The notes: a model not told the origin generated them from the sequence alone. A stretch of 60,117 nucleotides of DNA from Fimousia sp036311565 (GCA_036311565.1 JAXJPR010000018.1:1-60117), one strand, 5' to 3'. Positions 26,315 to 34,039 are shown, counted from the stretch's first letter. Numbers and translations: made by a program.

Positions 26315-27229
26315 ATGGAAGCATTTTTAAATAGATTACAAGATATATTAAAGCAGGAACAAATATTGACTCAGGAACCAATGAAACTTCACACTACCTT
26401 TAAGGTAGGAGGTCCAGTGGATGTATTTGTAAAACCGGAATCGGTAGAACAGATAAAAGAAGTTATGAAAGCAGCCAATGAATTTCAGATTCCAGTATAT
26501 ATTATAGGGAATGGCAGTAATTTATTAGTTGGAGACAAGGGATATCGTGGAGTGATTATCCAGATTTATAAGAATATGAATCAGATTCAATGTCAGGGGA
26601 ATGAAATTACTGCCCAGGCAGGTGCTTTATTAAGTACCATTGCGAAACTTGCTCTGGAACAGGAACTGGGTGGATTTGAATTTGCCTCTGGAATTCCTGG
26701 AACCTTAGGTGGTGCAGTTACAATGAATGCAGGTGCCTATGGTGGAGAAATGAAGCAGGTATTAAAGAGTGCTGTGATTCTTACAAAAGAAGGAGAAGTA
26801 AAAACTCTGACAACGGAAGAATTAAAGCTTGGCTATCGTAAAAGTATTATTATTGATGAAGATTATATTGTATTAGAAGCAGTGATTGAGCTGACTCCGG
26901 ATGCAAAGGAAGAAATCCAGGAAAAGATGAATGAATATGCTTTAGCGAGAAGAACCAAACAGCCATTAGAATATCCAAGTGCCGGAAGTACATTTAAACG
27001 TCCAACTGGTTATTTTGCCGGAAAATTAATCGATGATGCAGGACTGAGAGGATTTTCCTATGGAGGAGCCCAGGTTTCTGAAAAGCATTGCGGCTTTGTA
27101 ATCAATAAAGGAGATGCAACCGCAAAAGATATCGTAACTTTGATGAAAATGGTGAATGAAAAAGTCATGAATCAGTTCGGCGTATCACTTGAGCCGGAAG
27201 TAAAAATGATTGGAGATTTTACTGAATAA
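26315..27229 (+). CDS. murB: UDP-N-acetylenolpyruvoylglucosamine reductase
   Basis: A 304-residue FAD enzyme making UDP-N-acetylmuramic acid, the second step of peptidoglycan precursor synthesis. FAD-binding features are TTFKVGGPVDV, IGNGSNLLV, and FASGIPGTLGGAVTMNAGAYGGE; the type II family tail shows YPSAGSTFKRP (catalytic Ser) and KHCGFVIN with the terminal EPEVKMIG. The start at 26315 follows TTGGAGG by 4 nt; an earlier frame start at 26294 overlaps glcK. Confidence 0.95.
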   Translation: MEAFLNRLQDILKQEQILTQEPMKLHTTFKVGGPVDVFVKPESVEQIKEVMKAANEFQIPVYIIGNGSNLLVGDKGYRGVIIQIYKNMNQIQCQGNEITAQAGALLSTIAKLALEQELGGFEFASGIPGTLGGAVTMNAGAYGGEMKQVLKSAVILTKEGEVKTLTTEELKLGYRKSIIIDEDYIVLEAVIELTPDAKEEIQEKMNEYALARRTKQPLEYPSAGSTFKRPTGYFAGKLIDDAGLRGFSYGGAQVSEKHCGFVINKGDATAKDIVTLMKMVNEKVMNQFGVSLEPEVKMIGDFTE

Positions 27230-27264
27230 AAGGCATGTTGTACACATAAGGAGAGGAGGATATT

Positions 27265-28119
27265 ATGAGATTTGTAATAGTAACAGGGATGTCAGGATCA
27301 GGAAAAAGTACCGCATCTAAGATGTTGGAGGATGAAGGATATTTTTGTGTAGATAATCTTCCAATCCAGTTAATGAGTAAATTTGCTGAAATTGCAATGG
27401 ATGATGAGACAGGCGTAAATAAAGTAGCTGTAGGAATTGACGTTCGAAACGGGGAAACTTTCAAATATTTGGAAGAAGAACTGGTGAAGATTAAGAAAAT
27501 GGGCGTAGACTATGAGATTTTATTCTTAGATGCCAATAATGAAACATTAATTAAACGTTACAAAGAAACAAGAAGAGATCATCCGCTTTCCCGCGGCGGA
27601 AGAATTGAGGATGGCATTAATAAAGAACGTAAAGTAATTGCTTTCTTAAAAGAAGATGCTACTTATATTATTGATACCAGTAATCTGCTTACCAGAGAAC
27701 TGAGAGCAAAAATCGTCAAACGATTTGTAGAAGAAACAGAGGTCCATCCATTTAATATTATGATTCTTTCTTTTGGATTTAAACATGGAATTCCAAGCGA
27801 TGCAGATTTGGTTTTTGATGTTCGGTTCCTTCCAAATCCATATTATGATTTGTCTTTAAGAAATTTAACAGGCAATGATAAAGAAATTCAGGATTTTGTC
27901 ATGAAATATGACCAGTCCAAGCAATTTTTGGATAAGTTGGAAGATATGTTACGATTTTTGATTCCAAATTACATTGATGAAGGAAAGATGGGATTAGTAG
28001 TAGGAATTGGATGTACAGGAGGAAAACATCGTTCCGTGACCATTGCAAATAAAATTTATGAACGTATTAAAGATCTGCCTTATGGTGTACAATGCGAACA
28101 TAAGGATATTATGAAGTAG
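27265..28119 (+). CDS. rapZ: RapZ/YvcJ nucleotide-binding protein
   Basis: A 284-residue P-loop protein. Walker A TGMSGSGKST, a Walker B-like LFLDANNETLIKRY, and the C-terminal GCTGGKHRSV motif identify the RapZ/YvcJ family. In enterobacteria RapZ guides RNase E to GlmZ and senses glucosamine-6-phosphate; in Firmicutes the homologue YvcJ binds GTP and affects competence, so the role here is not settled. Lying between murB and whiA is a conserved Firmicutes order, but yvcK, usually between rapZ and whiA, is missing. Confidence 0.93.
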   Translation: MRFVIVTGMSGSGKSTASKMLEDEGYFCVDNLPIQLMSKFAEIAMDDETGVNKVAVGIDVRNGETFKYLEEELVKIKKMGVDYEILFLDANNETLIKRYKETRRDHPLSRGGRIEDGINKERKVIAFLKEDATYIIDTSNLLTRELRAKIVKRFVEETEVHPFNIMILSFGFKHGIPSDADLVFDVRFLPNPYYDLSLRNLTGNDKEIQDFVMKYDQSKQFLDKLEDMLRFLIPNYIDEGKMGLVVGIGCTGGKHRSVTIANKIYERIKDLPYGVQCEHKDIMK

Positions 28120-28131
28120 AAAGGATAATAC

Positions 28132-29082
28132 ATGTCATTTTCAAGTGAAGTGAAGGAAGAACTGTCGAAGCATATCGGAAGTGCCAGACATTGCAAAATA
28201 GCTGAATTAGCAGCATTTATTAGCTTTTGTGGAAAAGTAGTGATTGATGAAGACAATCACTACTCTCTATATATCCATACGGAAAATACAGTGGTAGCCA
28301 AAAAATGCTTTACCTTAATGAAAGAAGCTTTTGACATTCATCCATCCTTAGTTATCAGCAAAAATGTAAGCTTGAAGAAGAATAGAGTTTATAAAATAAT
28401 GATTGACAACCATGAGGAATGTGTAGTAATATTGCAAGCGATAAAGATTCTTGATTCCTTTGAAAATTTAGAGGAAAAAGTGAATATTATCAATCATATT
28501 ATTTTACAAAACACTTGTTGCAAAAGAGCATTTATCAGAGGTGCTTTTTTGTCTTCTGGTTCTATCAGTGCACCTGATAAGAATTATCATTTTGAGGTCG
28601 TATGTCTGGACTTCGATAAAGCAAAACAATTAATGGGAATTTTAAACAGCTTTGACTTAGACTCTAAGATTGTACGGAGAAAAAAGTATTACGTCGTATA
28701 TATAAAAGAGGGAGCTAAAATTGTCGATGTTCTCAATGTAATGGAAGCTCATGTATCTTTAATGAAATTAGAAAATGTCCGGATATTAAAGGAAGTAAAG
28801 AACCGGGTGAATAGGCAGGTGAATTGTGAAGCTGCCAATATTCATAAGACAGTTTCGGCTGCCATGAGGCAGATTAAGGATATTCAATTTTTAATTGATC
28901 ATAAAGCTTTTAATGAATTGCCAAAAAATTTGCGTGATATTGCAAGTTTAAGGCTGGAGTATCCAGAAGCATCCTTAAAAAAATTAGGAGATATGTTAGA
29001 TCCTCCAGTTGGAAAATCTGGAGTGAATCATCGTTTGAGAAAAATTAGCAATATTGCTCAGGATTTACGTGAGAGCATGTGA
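28132..29082 (+). CDS. whiA: DNA-binding protein WhiA
   Basis: A 316-residue WhiA with a degenerate LAGLIDADG-type N-terminal domain (AFISFCGKVVI, RGAFLSSGSIS) and a C-terminal helix-turn-helix (SLRLEYPEASLKKLGDML, then SGVNHRLRKI). In streptomycetes it controls sporulation; in Bacillus it affects cell division and chromosome segregation. It lies 12 nt after rapZ and 24 nt before the HPr-like gene, the same pairing as yvcL-crh in Bacillus. Confidence 0.94.
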   Translation: MSFSSEVKEELSKHIGSARHCKIAELAAFISFCGKVVIDEDNHYSLYIHTENTVVAKKCFTLMKEAFDIHPSLVISKNVSLKKNRVYKIMIDNHEECVVILQAIKILDSFENLEEKVNIINHIILQNTCCKRAFIRGAFLSSGSISAPDKNYHFEVVCLDFDKAKQLMGILNSFDLDSKIVRRKKYYVVYIKEGAKIVDVLNVMEAHVSLMKLENVRILKEVKNRVNRQVNCEAANIHKTVSAAMRQIKDIQFLIDHKAFNELPKNLRDIASLRLEYPEASLKKLGDMLDPPVGKSGVNHRLRKISNIAQDLRESM

Positions 29083-29106
29083 TACGAAAAGGGCAGGAGG
29101 AAAATT

Positions 29107-29361
29107 ATGGTATCTAAGAATATGACTATTAACATTCCATCAGGGTTAGAAGCAAGATCAGTTGCATTATTAGTACAGGTTGCAAGTCAATATGAAAGCA
29201 AAATTATGGTTGAGACCGGTTCAAAACAGATCAATGCAAAAAGCATCATGGGAATGATGAGTCTGGGTTTAAATGAAGGAGAAAATCTGACTGTAATTGC
29301 GGATGGTGTTGATGAAGTGGCAGCAATCGCTCATATTGAAAGATATTTAAGTGCAAAGTAA
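29107..29361 (+). CDS. Crh-like HPr family protein lacking the PTS histidine
   Basis: An 84-residue HPr-fold protein. Ser46, the target of HPr kinase, is present in the canonical context (INAKSIMGMMSLG). The active-site position 15, His in PTS HPr and Gln in Bacillus Crh, is Glu here (PSGLEARSVALLV). It therefore cannot carry phosphate from enzyme I and should work only in regulation, as Crh does with CcpA. Its place directly after whiA in an operon with hprK matches the Bacillus yvcL-crh arrangement. Whether Glu15 mimics phosphohistidine is speculation. A terminator follows. Confidence 0.88.
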   Translation: MVSKNMTINIPSGLEARSVALLVQVASQYESKIMVETGSKQINAKSIMGMMSLGLNEGENLTVIADGVDEVAAIAHIERYLSAK

Positions 29362-29389
29362 AGCAGCAGAATGCTGATTAGAATATCAG

Positions 29390-29421
29390 AAAAAATCGTA
29401 CCAGTTGTTGGTGCGATTTTT
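29390..29421 (+). terminator. Terminator of the uvrC-to-HPr operon
   Basis: AAAAATCGTACCA pairs with TGGTGCGATTTTT around a short loop (one mismatch/wobble), ending in T5. Confidence 0.85.
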
Positions 29422-29423
29422 AC

Positions 29424-29452
29424 TTGATTTTCTTTCAAAAAAAGAGTAGAAT
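29424..29452 (+). promoter_or_regulatory. Promoter of the tRNA-Thr gene
   Basis: -35 TTGATT (29424-29429), 17-nt spacer and -10 TAGAAT (29447-29452) lie 27 nt before the mature tRNA 5' end. Confidence 0.6.
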
Positions 29453-29479
29453 ATACCTACTATGAAAAATTTATCATAC

Positions 29480-29552
29480 GCTTCGATGGCTCAGATGGTA
29501 GAGCAACGCATTCGTAATGCGTGGGTCGTGGGTTCGAGTCCCATTCGAAGCT
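29480..29552 (+). tRNA. tRNA-Thr (anticodon CGT)
   Basis: A complete cloverleaf: 7-bp acceptor GCTTCGA/TCGAAGC, D-stem GCTC/GAGC, anticodon stem ACGCA/TGCGT with loop TTCGTAA (anticodon CGT, reading ACG), T-arm with TTCGAGT and discriminator T. CCA is not encoded. It sits alone between the uvrC operon and the CHR genes with its own promoter and terminator, accounting for the 312-nt gap in protein coding. Confidence 0.97.
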
Positions 29553-29558
29553 TATAAG

Positions 29559-29606
29559 AGGACATTGTAAATGCAGTTATGGATTTAACAATGTCCTTTT
29601 TCTTTT
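29559..29606 (+). terminator. Terminator of the tRNA-Thr gene
   Basis: AGGACATTGT (29559-29568) pairs perfectly with ACAATGTCCT (29588-29597), followed by TTTTCTTTT. Confidence 0.88.
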
Positions 29607-29636
29607 ATGCCGTACCTTAAAAAATAATAGGGATTG

Positions 29637-29645
29637 TGTTAAAAT
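29637..29645 (+). promoter_or_regulatory. Possible extended -10 promoter of the CHR gene pair
   Basis: TGTTAAAAT (TGN plus TAAAAT) 29 nt before the first CHR start; -35 not evident. Confidence 0.35.
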
Positions 29646-29673
29646 AGAAAATTAGAAAGGAAGTGAATAGGAT

Positions 29674-30216
29674 ATGAAAGAATTATTACAATTATATTGG
29701 GCATTCTTTCAAGTGGGGATTATGACCTTTGGAGGCGGATATGCCATGCTTCCAATGCTTCAGAAAATTATTGTAAGAGAAAAAAAATGGGCAACGGAGG
29801 AAGAAATTTTAGATTATTATGCCATTGGCCAGGTTACACCAGGTGTAATTGCGGTGAATACAGCAACTTTTATAGGATATAAACAAAAAAGATTGTCAGG
29901 GGCCATTTTTGCTACAGCAGGAATTGTTTCACCGTCTTTGCTTATTATTATGGCTCTGGCAGGTATTATTGGGCAATTTTCAGAGCTTGTGATCGTGCAG
30001 CATGCATTTAATGGAATAAGAGTGGTGGTCTGTGCTCTGGTAGCTAAAGCAGTGATTGGAATGATTAAAAAGGGAGTAAAGGATAAGTTGACAATGGGAA
30101 TCTTTGTGGCTGCATTTGTTGCGCTTGCATTTTTTAATATTTCTCCGATTCCACTTGTGGCCATTTGTTGTTTCCTTGGAATCTTTTCAAGAGGAGGGGA
30201 GGGAAAAATCTCATGA
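29674..30216 (+). CDS. Half-size CHR (chromate ion transporter family) protein, first of pair
   Basis: A 180-residue CHR-domain membrane protein. It has the family motif FFQVGIMTFGGGYAMLPML at the N-terminus, then the GQVTPGVIAVNTATFIGY segment, and about five to six membrane helices. Short CHR proteins work as pairs in which two homologues insert with opposite topology; the second half is the next gene. The family exports chromate in some bacteria, but in gut Clostridia the true substrate of such pairs is unknown. An ATGA overlap couples its translation to the second gene. Confidence 0.88.
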   Translation: MKELLQLYWAFFQVGIMTFGGGYAMLPMLQKIIVREKKWATEEEILDYYAIGQVTPGVIAVNTATFIGYKQKRLSGAIFATAGIVSPSLLIIMALAGIIGQFSELVIVQHAFNGIRVVVCALVAKAVIGMIKKGVKDKLTMGIFVAAFVALAFFNISPIPLVAICCFLGIFSRGGEGKIS

Positions 30217-30776
30217 TGAAATATCTGGTTGTATTTTTCGAGTTCTTTAAAGCAGGATTGTTTGCAGTAGGAGGCGGACTTGCTACACTGCCATTTTTAA
30301 AAGCCATGGTAGGAAAATACTCATGGTTTACAGCTGCAGAGCTGACCAATATGATTGCAATTTCGGAATCAACACCTGGTCCTATGGGCATCAATATGGC
30401 TACATTTGCCGGCTTTAAAGTAGGTGGAGTGTTGGGAGCAGTCATTGCTACTGCAGGACTTGTATGTCCATCTATGATTACCATTATCGGAGTATCCAAA
30501 ATACTGGAAAAGTTTAAAAGCAGCAAACTTGTCCAGCATGCATTTTACGCGCTGCGTCCGGCTTCTGCCGGTCTGATCATTGGAGCTATGTTTGATGTAT
30601 TTTGTATGTCTTTGCTTCATGTTGAATACTGGGGAAAGGATTGGATAAACGTGTGGAATATTCCGGCAATTTTAATTTTTATTTTGTCATTTTATGGAAT
30701 AAAAAAATGGGATAAAGTACATCCATTTATCTTTATTTTTGCCGGAGCGACATTTGGAATCATATGCAAATTATAA
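30213..30776 (+). CDS. Half-size CHR family protein, second of pair
   Basis: A 187-residue paralogue of the preceding protein with FFKAGLFAVGGGLATLPFL, SESTPGPMGINMATFAGF and about six helices. The start at 30213 is chosen because it forms an ATGA overlap with the upstream stop and follows GAGGGGAGGG; a longer frame would run deep into the first gene. It probably forms a heterodimeric anion transporter with it. No typical terminator is seen after it: the hairpin at 30790-30813 lacks a T-run. Confidence 0.87.
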   Translation: MMKYLVVFFEFFKAGLFAVGGGLATLPFLKAMVGKYSWFTAAELTNMIAISESTPGPMGINMATFAGFKVGGVLGAVIATAGLVCPSMITIIGVSKILEKFKSSKLVQHAFYALRPASAGLIIGAMFDVFCMSLLHVEYWGKDWINVWNIPAILIFILSFYGIKKWDKVHPFIFIFAGATFGIICKL

Positions 30777-30789
30777 AAACGAAAAACAG

Positions 30790-30868
30790 TTATCCACATC
30801 TAAATGTGGATATGTTGATAATTACATGTGCAAAGCATGTGAATGAAATGTGCATAAAATGTGGAAAT
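30790..30868. promoter_or_regulatory. Cluster of DnaA boxes upstream of the nrd operon
   Basis: TTATCCACA (30790-30798, +) is a perfect DnaA box. TGTGGATAT (30805-30813) is a reverse box with one mismatch. TGTGCATAA (30849-30857) is the reverse complement of the consensus box TTATGCACA. TGTGCAAAG (30827-30835) and TGTGGAAAT (30860-30868) are weaker reverse boxes with two mismatches. The first two also form an inverted repeat. All lie in the 120 nt upstream of the -35 box. Confidence 0.6.
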
Positions 30869-30898
30869 AAATTCTCCAATTGAATTTAGTATAAGTGC

Positions 30899-30927
30899 TT
30901 GCAATGTAGATAGTTTAGGAGTATAAT
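30899..30927 (+). promoter_or_regulatory. Promoter of the nrdD operon
   Basis: -35 TTGCAA (30899-30904), 17-nt spacer, perfect -10 TATAAT (30922-30927), 71 nt before the nrdD start. Confidence 0.75.
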
Positions 30928-30929
30928 GA

Positions 30930-30977
30930 CCACAAGATGTTGTGGATAGTGAGTTTGCTGCACACAATATCTACATA
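30930..30977. promoter_or_regulatory. Probable NrdR box pair
   Basis: CCACAAGATGTTGTGG (30930-30945) is a 16-nt palindrome fitting the NrdR box pattern (acaCAAtATnTTGtgt). ACACAATATCTACATA (30962-30977) matches the left half well and the right half poorly. The two begin 32 nt apart, about three helical turns, the usual NrdR geometry. They overlap the transcription start just downstream of the -10 box, so repression would follow. Confidence 0.55.
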
Positions 30978-30997
30978 TAGAAAGGGATATTGAGAAA

Positions 30998-33256
30998 ATG
31001 ATAAAACAGATTCAGAAGAGAAACGGGGATGTAGTTCCTTTCGATTCCGTAAAAATCCTGAATGCAATGAGCCAGGCAAACAAGGCGGTAGATGGCGAGA
31101 ATATGACACCTACTGACTTGTTATTTTTAACAGAAAAGGTATGTGGCTGTATTGAAAAGGACAACTGTAACGTTGAAGAAGTACAGGATTATGTGGAACA
31201 GATTTTAATTAAATATGGGTATGGAAAAACAGCAAAAGCGTATATTTTATATCGTGCAGAACATACAAAGATACGTAACACAGAATCTGATCTCATGGAT
31301 ATCTACGAACGGCTGACGTATTCTTATGCAAAAGATGAAGATATTAAACGTGAGAATGCAAATATCGATGCAGATACTGCTATGGGAACCATGTTAAAAT
31401 ATGGTTCAGAAGGATCAAAATATTTTATTGACAATTATGTTCTTCCAAAAGATATTGCAGCAGCACACATTAATGGAGACATTCATATTCATGATAAAGA
31501 TTTTTATATGTTAACAGAAACATGTTGTCAGATTGATTTAATTAAATTATTTAAAGATGGTTTTTCTACAGGACATGGAAATCTTAGAGAACCAAACTCT
31601 ATTCAGAGTTATTCTGCACTGGCCTGTATAGCGATTCAGGCAAATCAAAATGAAATGCATGGTGGACAGAGTGTTCCAAACTTTGATTATGCTATGGCCG
31701 ATGGCGTACGAAAAACTTACAAGAAAAAATACCGTCACCTGATGAATCAGTATCTTCAGATTCGTTTTGGTATGAATAACAAAGAAAGCTTTGCAGTCAT
31801 TGAAGATTATTTAAGCAAACTGACGGTTCCTTTAGCAATGGGAAATGCAGCAGATATTGCTACGGAGATTAAGAAGATGGATCCGCCAAAAGGACTTACC
31901 ACAGAGCAGTTAAAAGAAACACACCAGTATGTACAAAAAGAAGCTCTGACCATGACCGATCGGGAAACCCATCAGGCAATGGAAGCATTTGTACATAATT
32001 TAAATACGATGAATTCAAGAGCAGGTGCCCAGGTACCATTTAGTTCCATAAACTATGGAACAGATACATCACCAGAGGCAAGAATGGTGATCCGTAATCT
32101 TTTGGAATGTACAGAACAGGGGCTTGGAGGCGGCGAAACGCCAATCTTCCCGGTACAGATTTTTAAAGTAAAAGAGGGCATTAATTTTAATCCTGGAGAT
32201 CCAAACTACGATTTGTTCAAACTGGCCATTCGTACATCTGCAAAAAGATTGTTTCCAAACTTTAGTTTTATCGATGCACCATTTAATCTTCAATATTACA
32301 AGGAAGGAGATTATAATACTGAAGTTTCTTACATGGGATGTCGTACCCGTGTATTAGGAAACCATTATGATAAAACAAAAGAAGTTACCTGTGGACGTGG
32401 AAATTTAAGCTTTACTTCTATTAATCTTCCAAGACTTGGAATTGAAGCAAAAGGGGATATTAAGAAGTTTTATACGATGCTGGATGAAAAGATGGATCTG
32501 GTCATTCGCCAGTTGATGCATCGTTTTAATATTCAGTGTACAAAAAAGGTAAGAAATTATCCATTTTTAATGGGACAGGGAATCTGGATTGATTCTGAAA
32601 AATTAAATTATGAAGATAATATTGCAGAGGTCTTAAAACATGGAACGTTAAGTATTGGATTTATTGGACTTGCGGAAACTTTAAAGGCATTAACTGGTAA
32701 GCATCATGGAGAAAGTGAGGAAGCCCAGAAACTGGGATTGGAAATCATTAGCTACATGCGCCAGAGAATGGATCTGGAATCTATGAAAACAGGACTTAAC
32801 TTTACATTGCTGGCAACACCAGCCGAGGGTCTTAGCGGAAGATTTATTAAAATTGATCAGAAGAAATATGGGAAACTGGAAGGTATCACAGATAGAGAGT
32901 ATTATACAAACTCTTTTCACGTACCAGTTTATTATCCGATTCGTGCATTTGAAAAAATTCAAATTGAAGCACCATATCATGCCATGACAAATGCCGGTCA
33001 TATTAGTTACGTAGAATTAGATGGGGACACATGTAAGAATGTGGAAGCTTTCGAAGCGGTCATTCGTTACATGAAAGAGCAGGGAATTGGTTATGGTTCT
33101 GTAAACCATCCAGTTGACCGTGATCCAGTCTGCGGATACACAGGAGTCATCGGCGAAGTATGTCCAAGATGTGGAAGACGTGCCGGAGAAAGTGTCAGCA
33201 TTGAAAAATTAAATGAACTTCGTAAAAAATATCCGGACGTACCGGTTTATCATTAA
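30998..33256 (+). CDS. nrdD: Anaerobic (class III) ribonucleoside-triphosphate reductase large chain, lacking the glycyl-radical segment
   Basis: A 752-residue NrdD that reduces NTPs to dNTPs without oxygen. An ATP-cone domain (about 1-95, KQIQKRNGDVVPFDSVKI) is followed by the barrel with DIHIHDKDFY, NTMNSRAGAQVPFSSINYG, the active-site Cys region (SYMGCRTRVLGN) and GFIGLAETLKAL. Near the end a metal-binding site remains (VCGYTG...VCPRCG), showing three Cys and a nearby His rather than the usual four Cys. The protein stops at VPVYH without the RVxGY glycyl-radical motif, which is encoded in the next small gene. Promoter, NrdR and DnaA boxes lie upstream. Confidence 0.93.
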   Translation: MIKQIQKRNGDVVPFDSVKILNAMSQANKAVDGENMTPTDLLFLTEKVCGCIEKDNCNVEEVQDYVEQILIKYGYGKTAKAYILYRAEHTKIRNTESDLMDIYERLTYSYAKDEDIKRENANIDADTAMGTMLKYGSEGSKYFIDNYVLPKDIAAAHINGDIHIHDKDFYMLTETCCQIDLIKLFKDGFSTGHGNLREPNSIQSYSALACIAIQANQNEMHGGQSVPNFDYAMADGVRKTYKKKYRHLMNQYLQIRFGMNNKESFAVIEDYLSKLTVPLAMGNAADIATEIKKMDPPKGLTTEQLKETHQYVQKEALTMTDRETHQAMEAFVHNLNTMNSRAGAQVPFSSINYGTDTSPEARMVIRNLLECTEQGLGGGETPIFPVQIFKVKEGINFNPGDPNYDLFKLAIRTSAKRLFPNFSFIDAPFNLQYYKEGDYNTEVSYMGCRTRVLGNHYDKTKEVTCGRGNLSFTSINLPRLGIEAKGDIKKFYTMLDEKMDLVIRQLMHRFNIQCTKKVRNYPFLMGQGIWIDSEKLNYEDNIAEVLKHGTLSIGFIGLAETLKALTGKHHGESEEAQKLGLEIISYMRQRMDLESMKTGLNFTLLATPAEGLSGRFIKIDQKKYGKLEGITDREYYTNSFHVPVYYPIRAFEKIQIEAPYHAMTNAGHISYVELDGDTCKNVEAFEAVIRYMKEQGIGYGSVNHPVDRDPVCGYTGVIGEVCPRCGRRAGESVSIEKLNELRKKYPDVPVYH

Positions 33257-33274
33257 GAGCAGGAGGTATCAAAT

Positions 33275-33427
33275 ATGAGTAAACAGGAAATGAAAGCAAA
33301 AGAAGTTGGACAGGACGTTGGATTTGACAGAATCCGTCGTATTACAGGCTATTTGGTAGGAACGACCGAACGTTTTAATAATGCAAAAAGAGCAGAAGAA
33401 AGAGATCGTGTAAAGCATGGAATCTAA
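33275..33427 (+). CDS. Separate glycyl-radical peptide of class III ribonucleotide reductase (50 aa)
   Basis: A 50-residue gene with its own AGGAGG site 8 nt before the ATG, 18 nt after nrdD. It holds the glycyl-radical motif RIRRITGYLVG, with Gly25 as the expected radical site, followed by the conserved tail RFNNAKRAEERDRVKH that normally ends NrdD. The upstream nrdD lacks this motif, so the two chains together make one reductase. It overlaps nrdG by 11 nt, giving coupled synthesis with the activase. A simple frameshift is unlikely because a proper stop, Shine-Dalgarno site and start separate the parts. Short proteins like this are, as I recall, annotated as anaerobic reductase in related genomes. 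Confidence 0.85.
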   Translation: MSKQEMKAKEVGQDVGFDRIRRITGYLVGTTERFNNAKRAEERDRVKHGI

Positions 33428-33881
33428 GCTTCGTATTAGCGGCATTATAGAAGAATCTATTGTAGATGGACCTGGAATGCGCTATGTAGTATTTACCCAG
33501 GGATGCCCACATCACTGTAAAGGTTGCCACAATCCACAGACCCATGCATTTGATGGGGGTAAGATTGTGGATATCGAAGAAATATTTGAAGCATTTTGTG
33601 AAAATCCTCTTCTTTCGGGCATTACTTTTTCTGGTGGAGAACCATTTTGTCAGCCCAAGGCCTTATATGAGCTGGCAATGAAAGTGAAGAAAAAGGGAAA
33701 GACAGTCATGATCTATTCTGGTTATACATTGGAACAATTAGAAGAGATGAAAGATGTATGGGTACAGAAACTACTTTCTGCAGCAGATATCCTAGTGGAT
33801 GGTCCATATGTAGAAGAATTGCGAGATTTGACACTACAGTTTCGTGGTAGTTCCAATCAAAGAATTTTATATTTGAGTTGA
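33417..33881 (+). CDS. nrdG: Anaerobic ribonucleotide reductase activating protein (radical SAM)
   Basis: A 154-residue activase that uses SAM and a 4Fe-4S cluster to make the glycyl radical of NrdD. The radical-SAM CxxxCxxC is in GCPHHCKGCHNPQTH; GG-loop FSGGEP follows, and the GPY near residue 128 is typical of NrdG. The normal substrate is the C-terminal glycine of NrdD; here it should act on the 50-residue peptide of the overlapping gene. It is the last gene of the operon. Confidence 0.95.
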   Translation: MESKLRISGIIEESIVDGPGMRYVVFTQGCPHHCKGCHNPQTHAFDGGKIVDIEEIFEAFCENPLLSGITFSGGEPFCQPKALYELAMKVKKKGKTVMIYSGYTLEQLEEMKDVWVQKLLSAADILVDGPYVEELRDLTLQFRGSSNQRILYLS

Positions 33882-33892
33882 TGATGAAATGA

Positions 33893-33945
33893 AAAGGGCA
33901 TCGGACAGACACATAAAAGTGGTCCGATGCCTTTCTTTGTTTTAA
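33893..33945 (+). terminator. Terminator of the nrd operon
   Basis: GGCATCGGAC (33897-33906) pairs perfectly with GTCCGATGCC (33922-33931), then TTTCTTTGTTTT. Confidence 0.88.
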
Positions 33946-34039
33946 ATTTATCATTCTTATTTTGTGGGATATAATAATTTTATTTGTAAAATGTGGAATA
34001 GTAATATTAACTGGAAAAGCAAAGAAAATGGGGGTCATC

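Noticed and set aside
30790..30813. Inverted repeat after the CHR pair as a terminator
   Set aside because: The 9-bp stem lacks a T-run, and both arms match DnaA boxes, so a regulatory reading is better.
33240..33290. nrdD broken by a frameshift, with the 50-aa frame as its lost tail
   Set aside because: A stop codon, a consensus AGGAGG and a correctly spaced ATG separate the two; this is an organised gene boundary.
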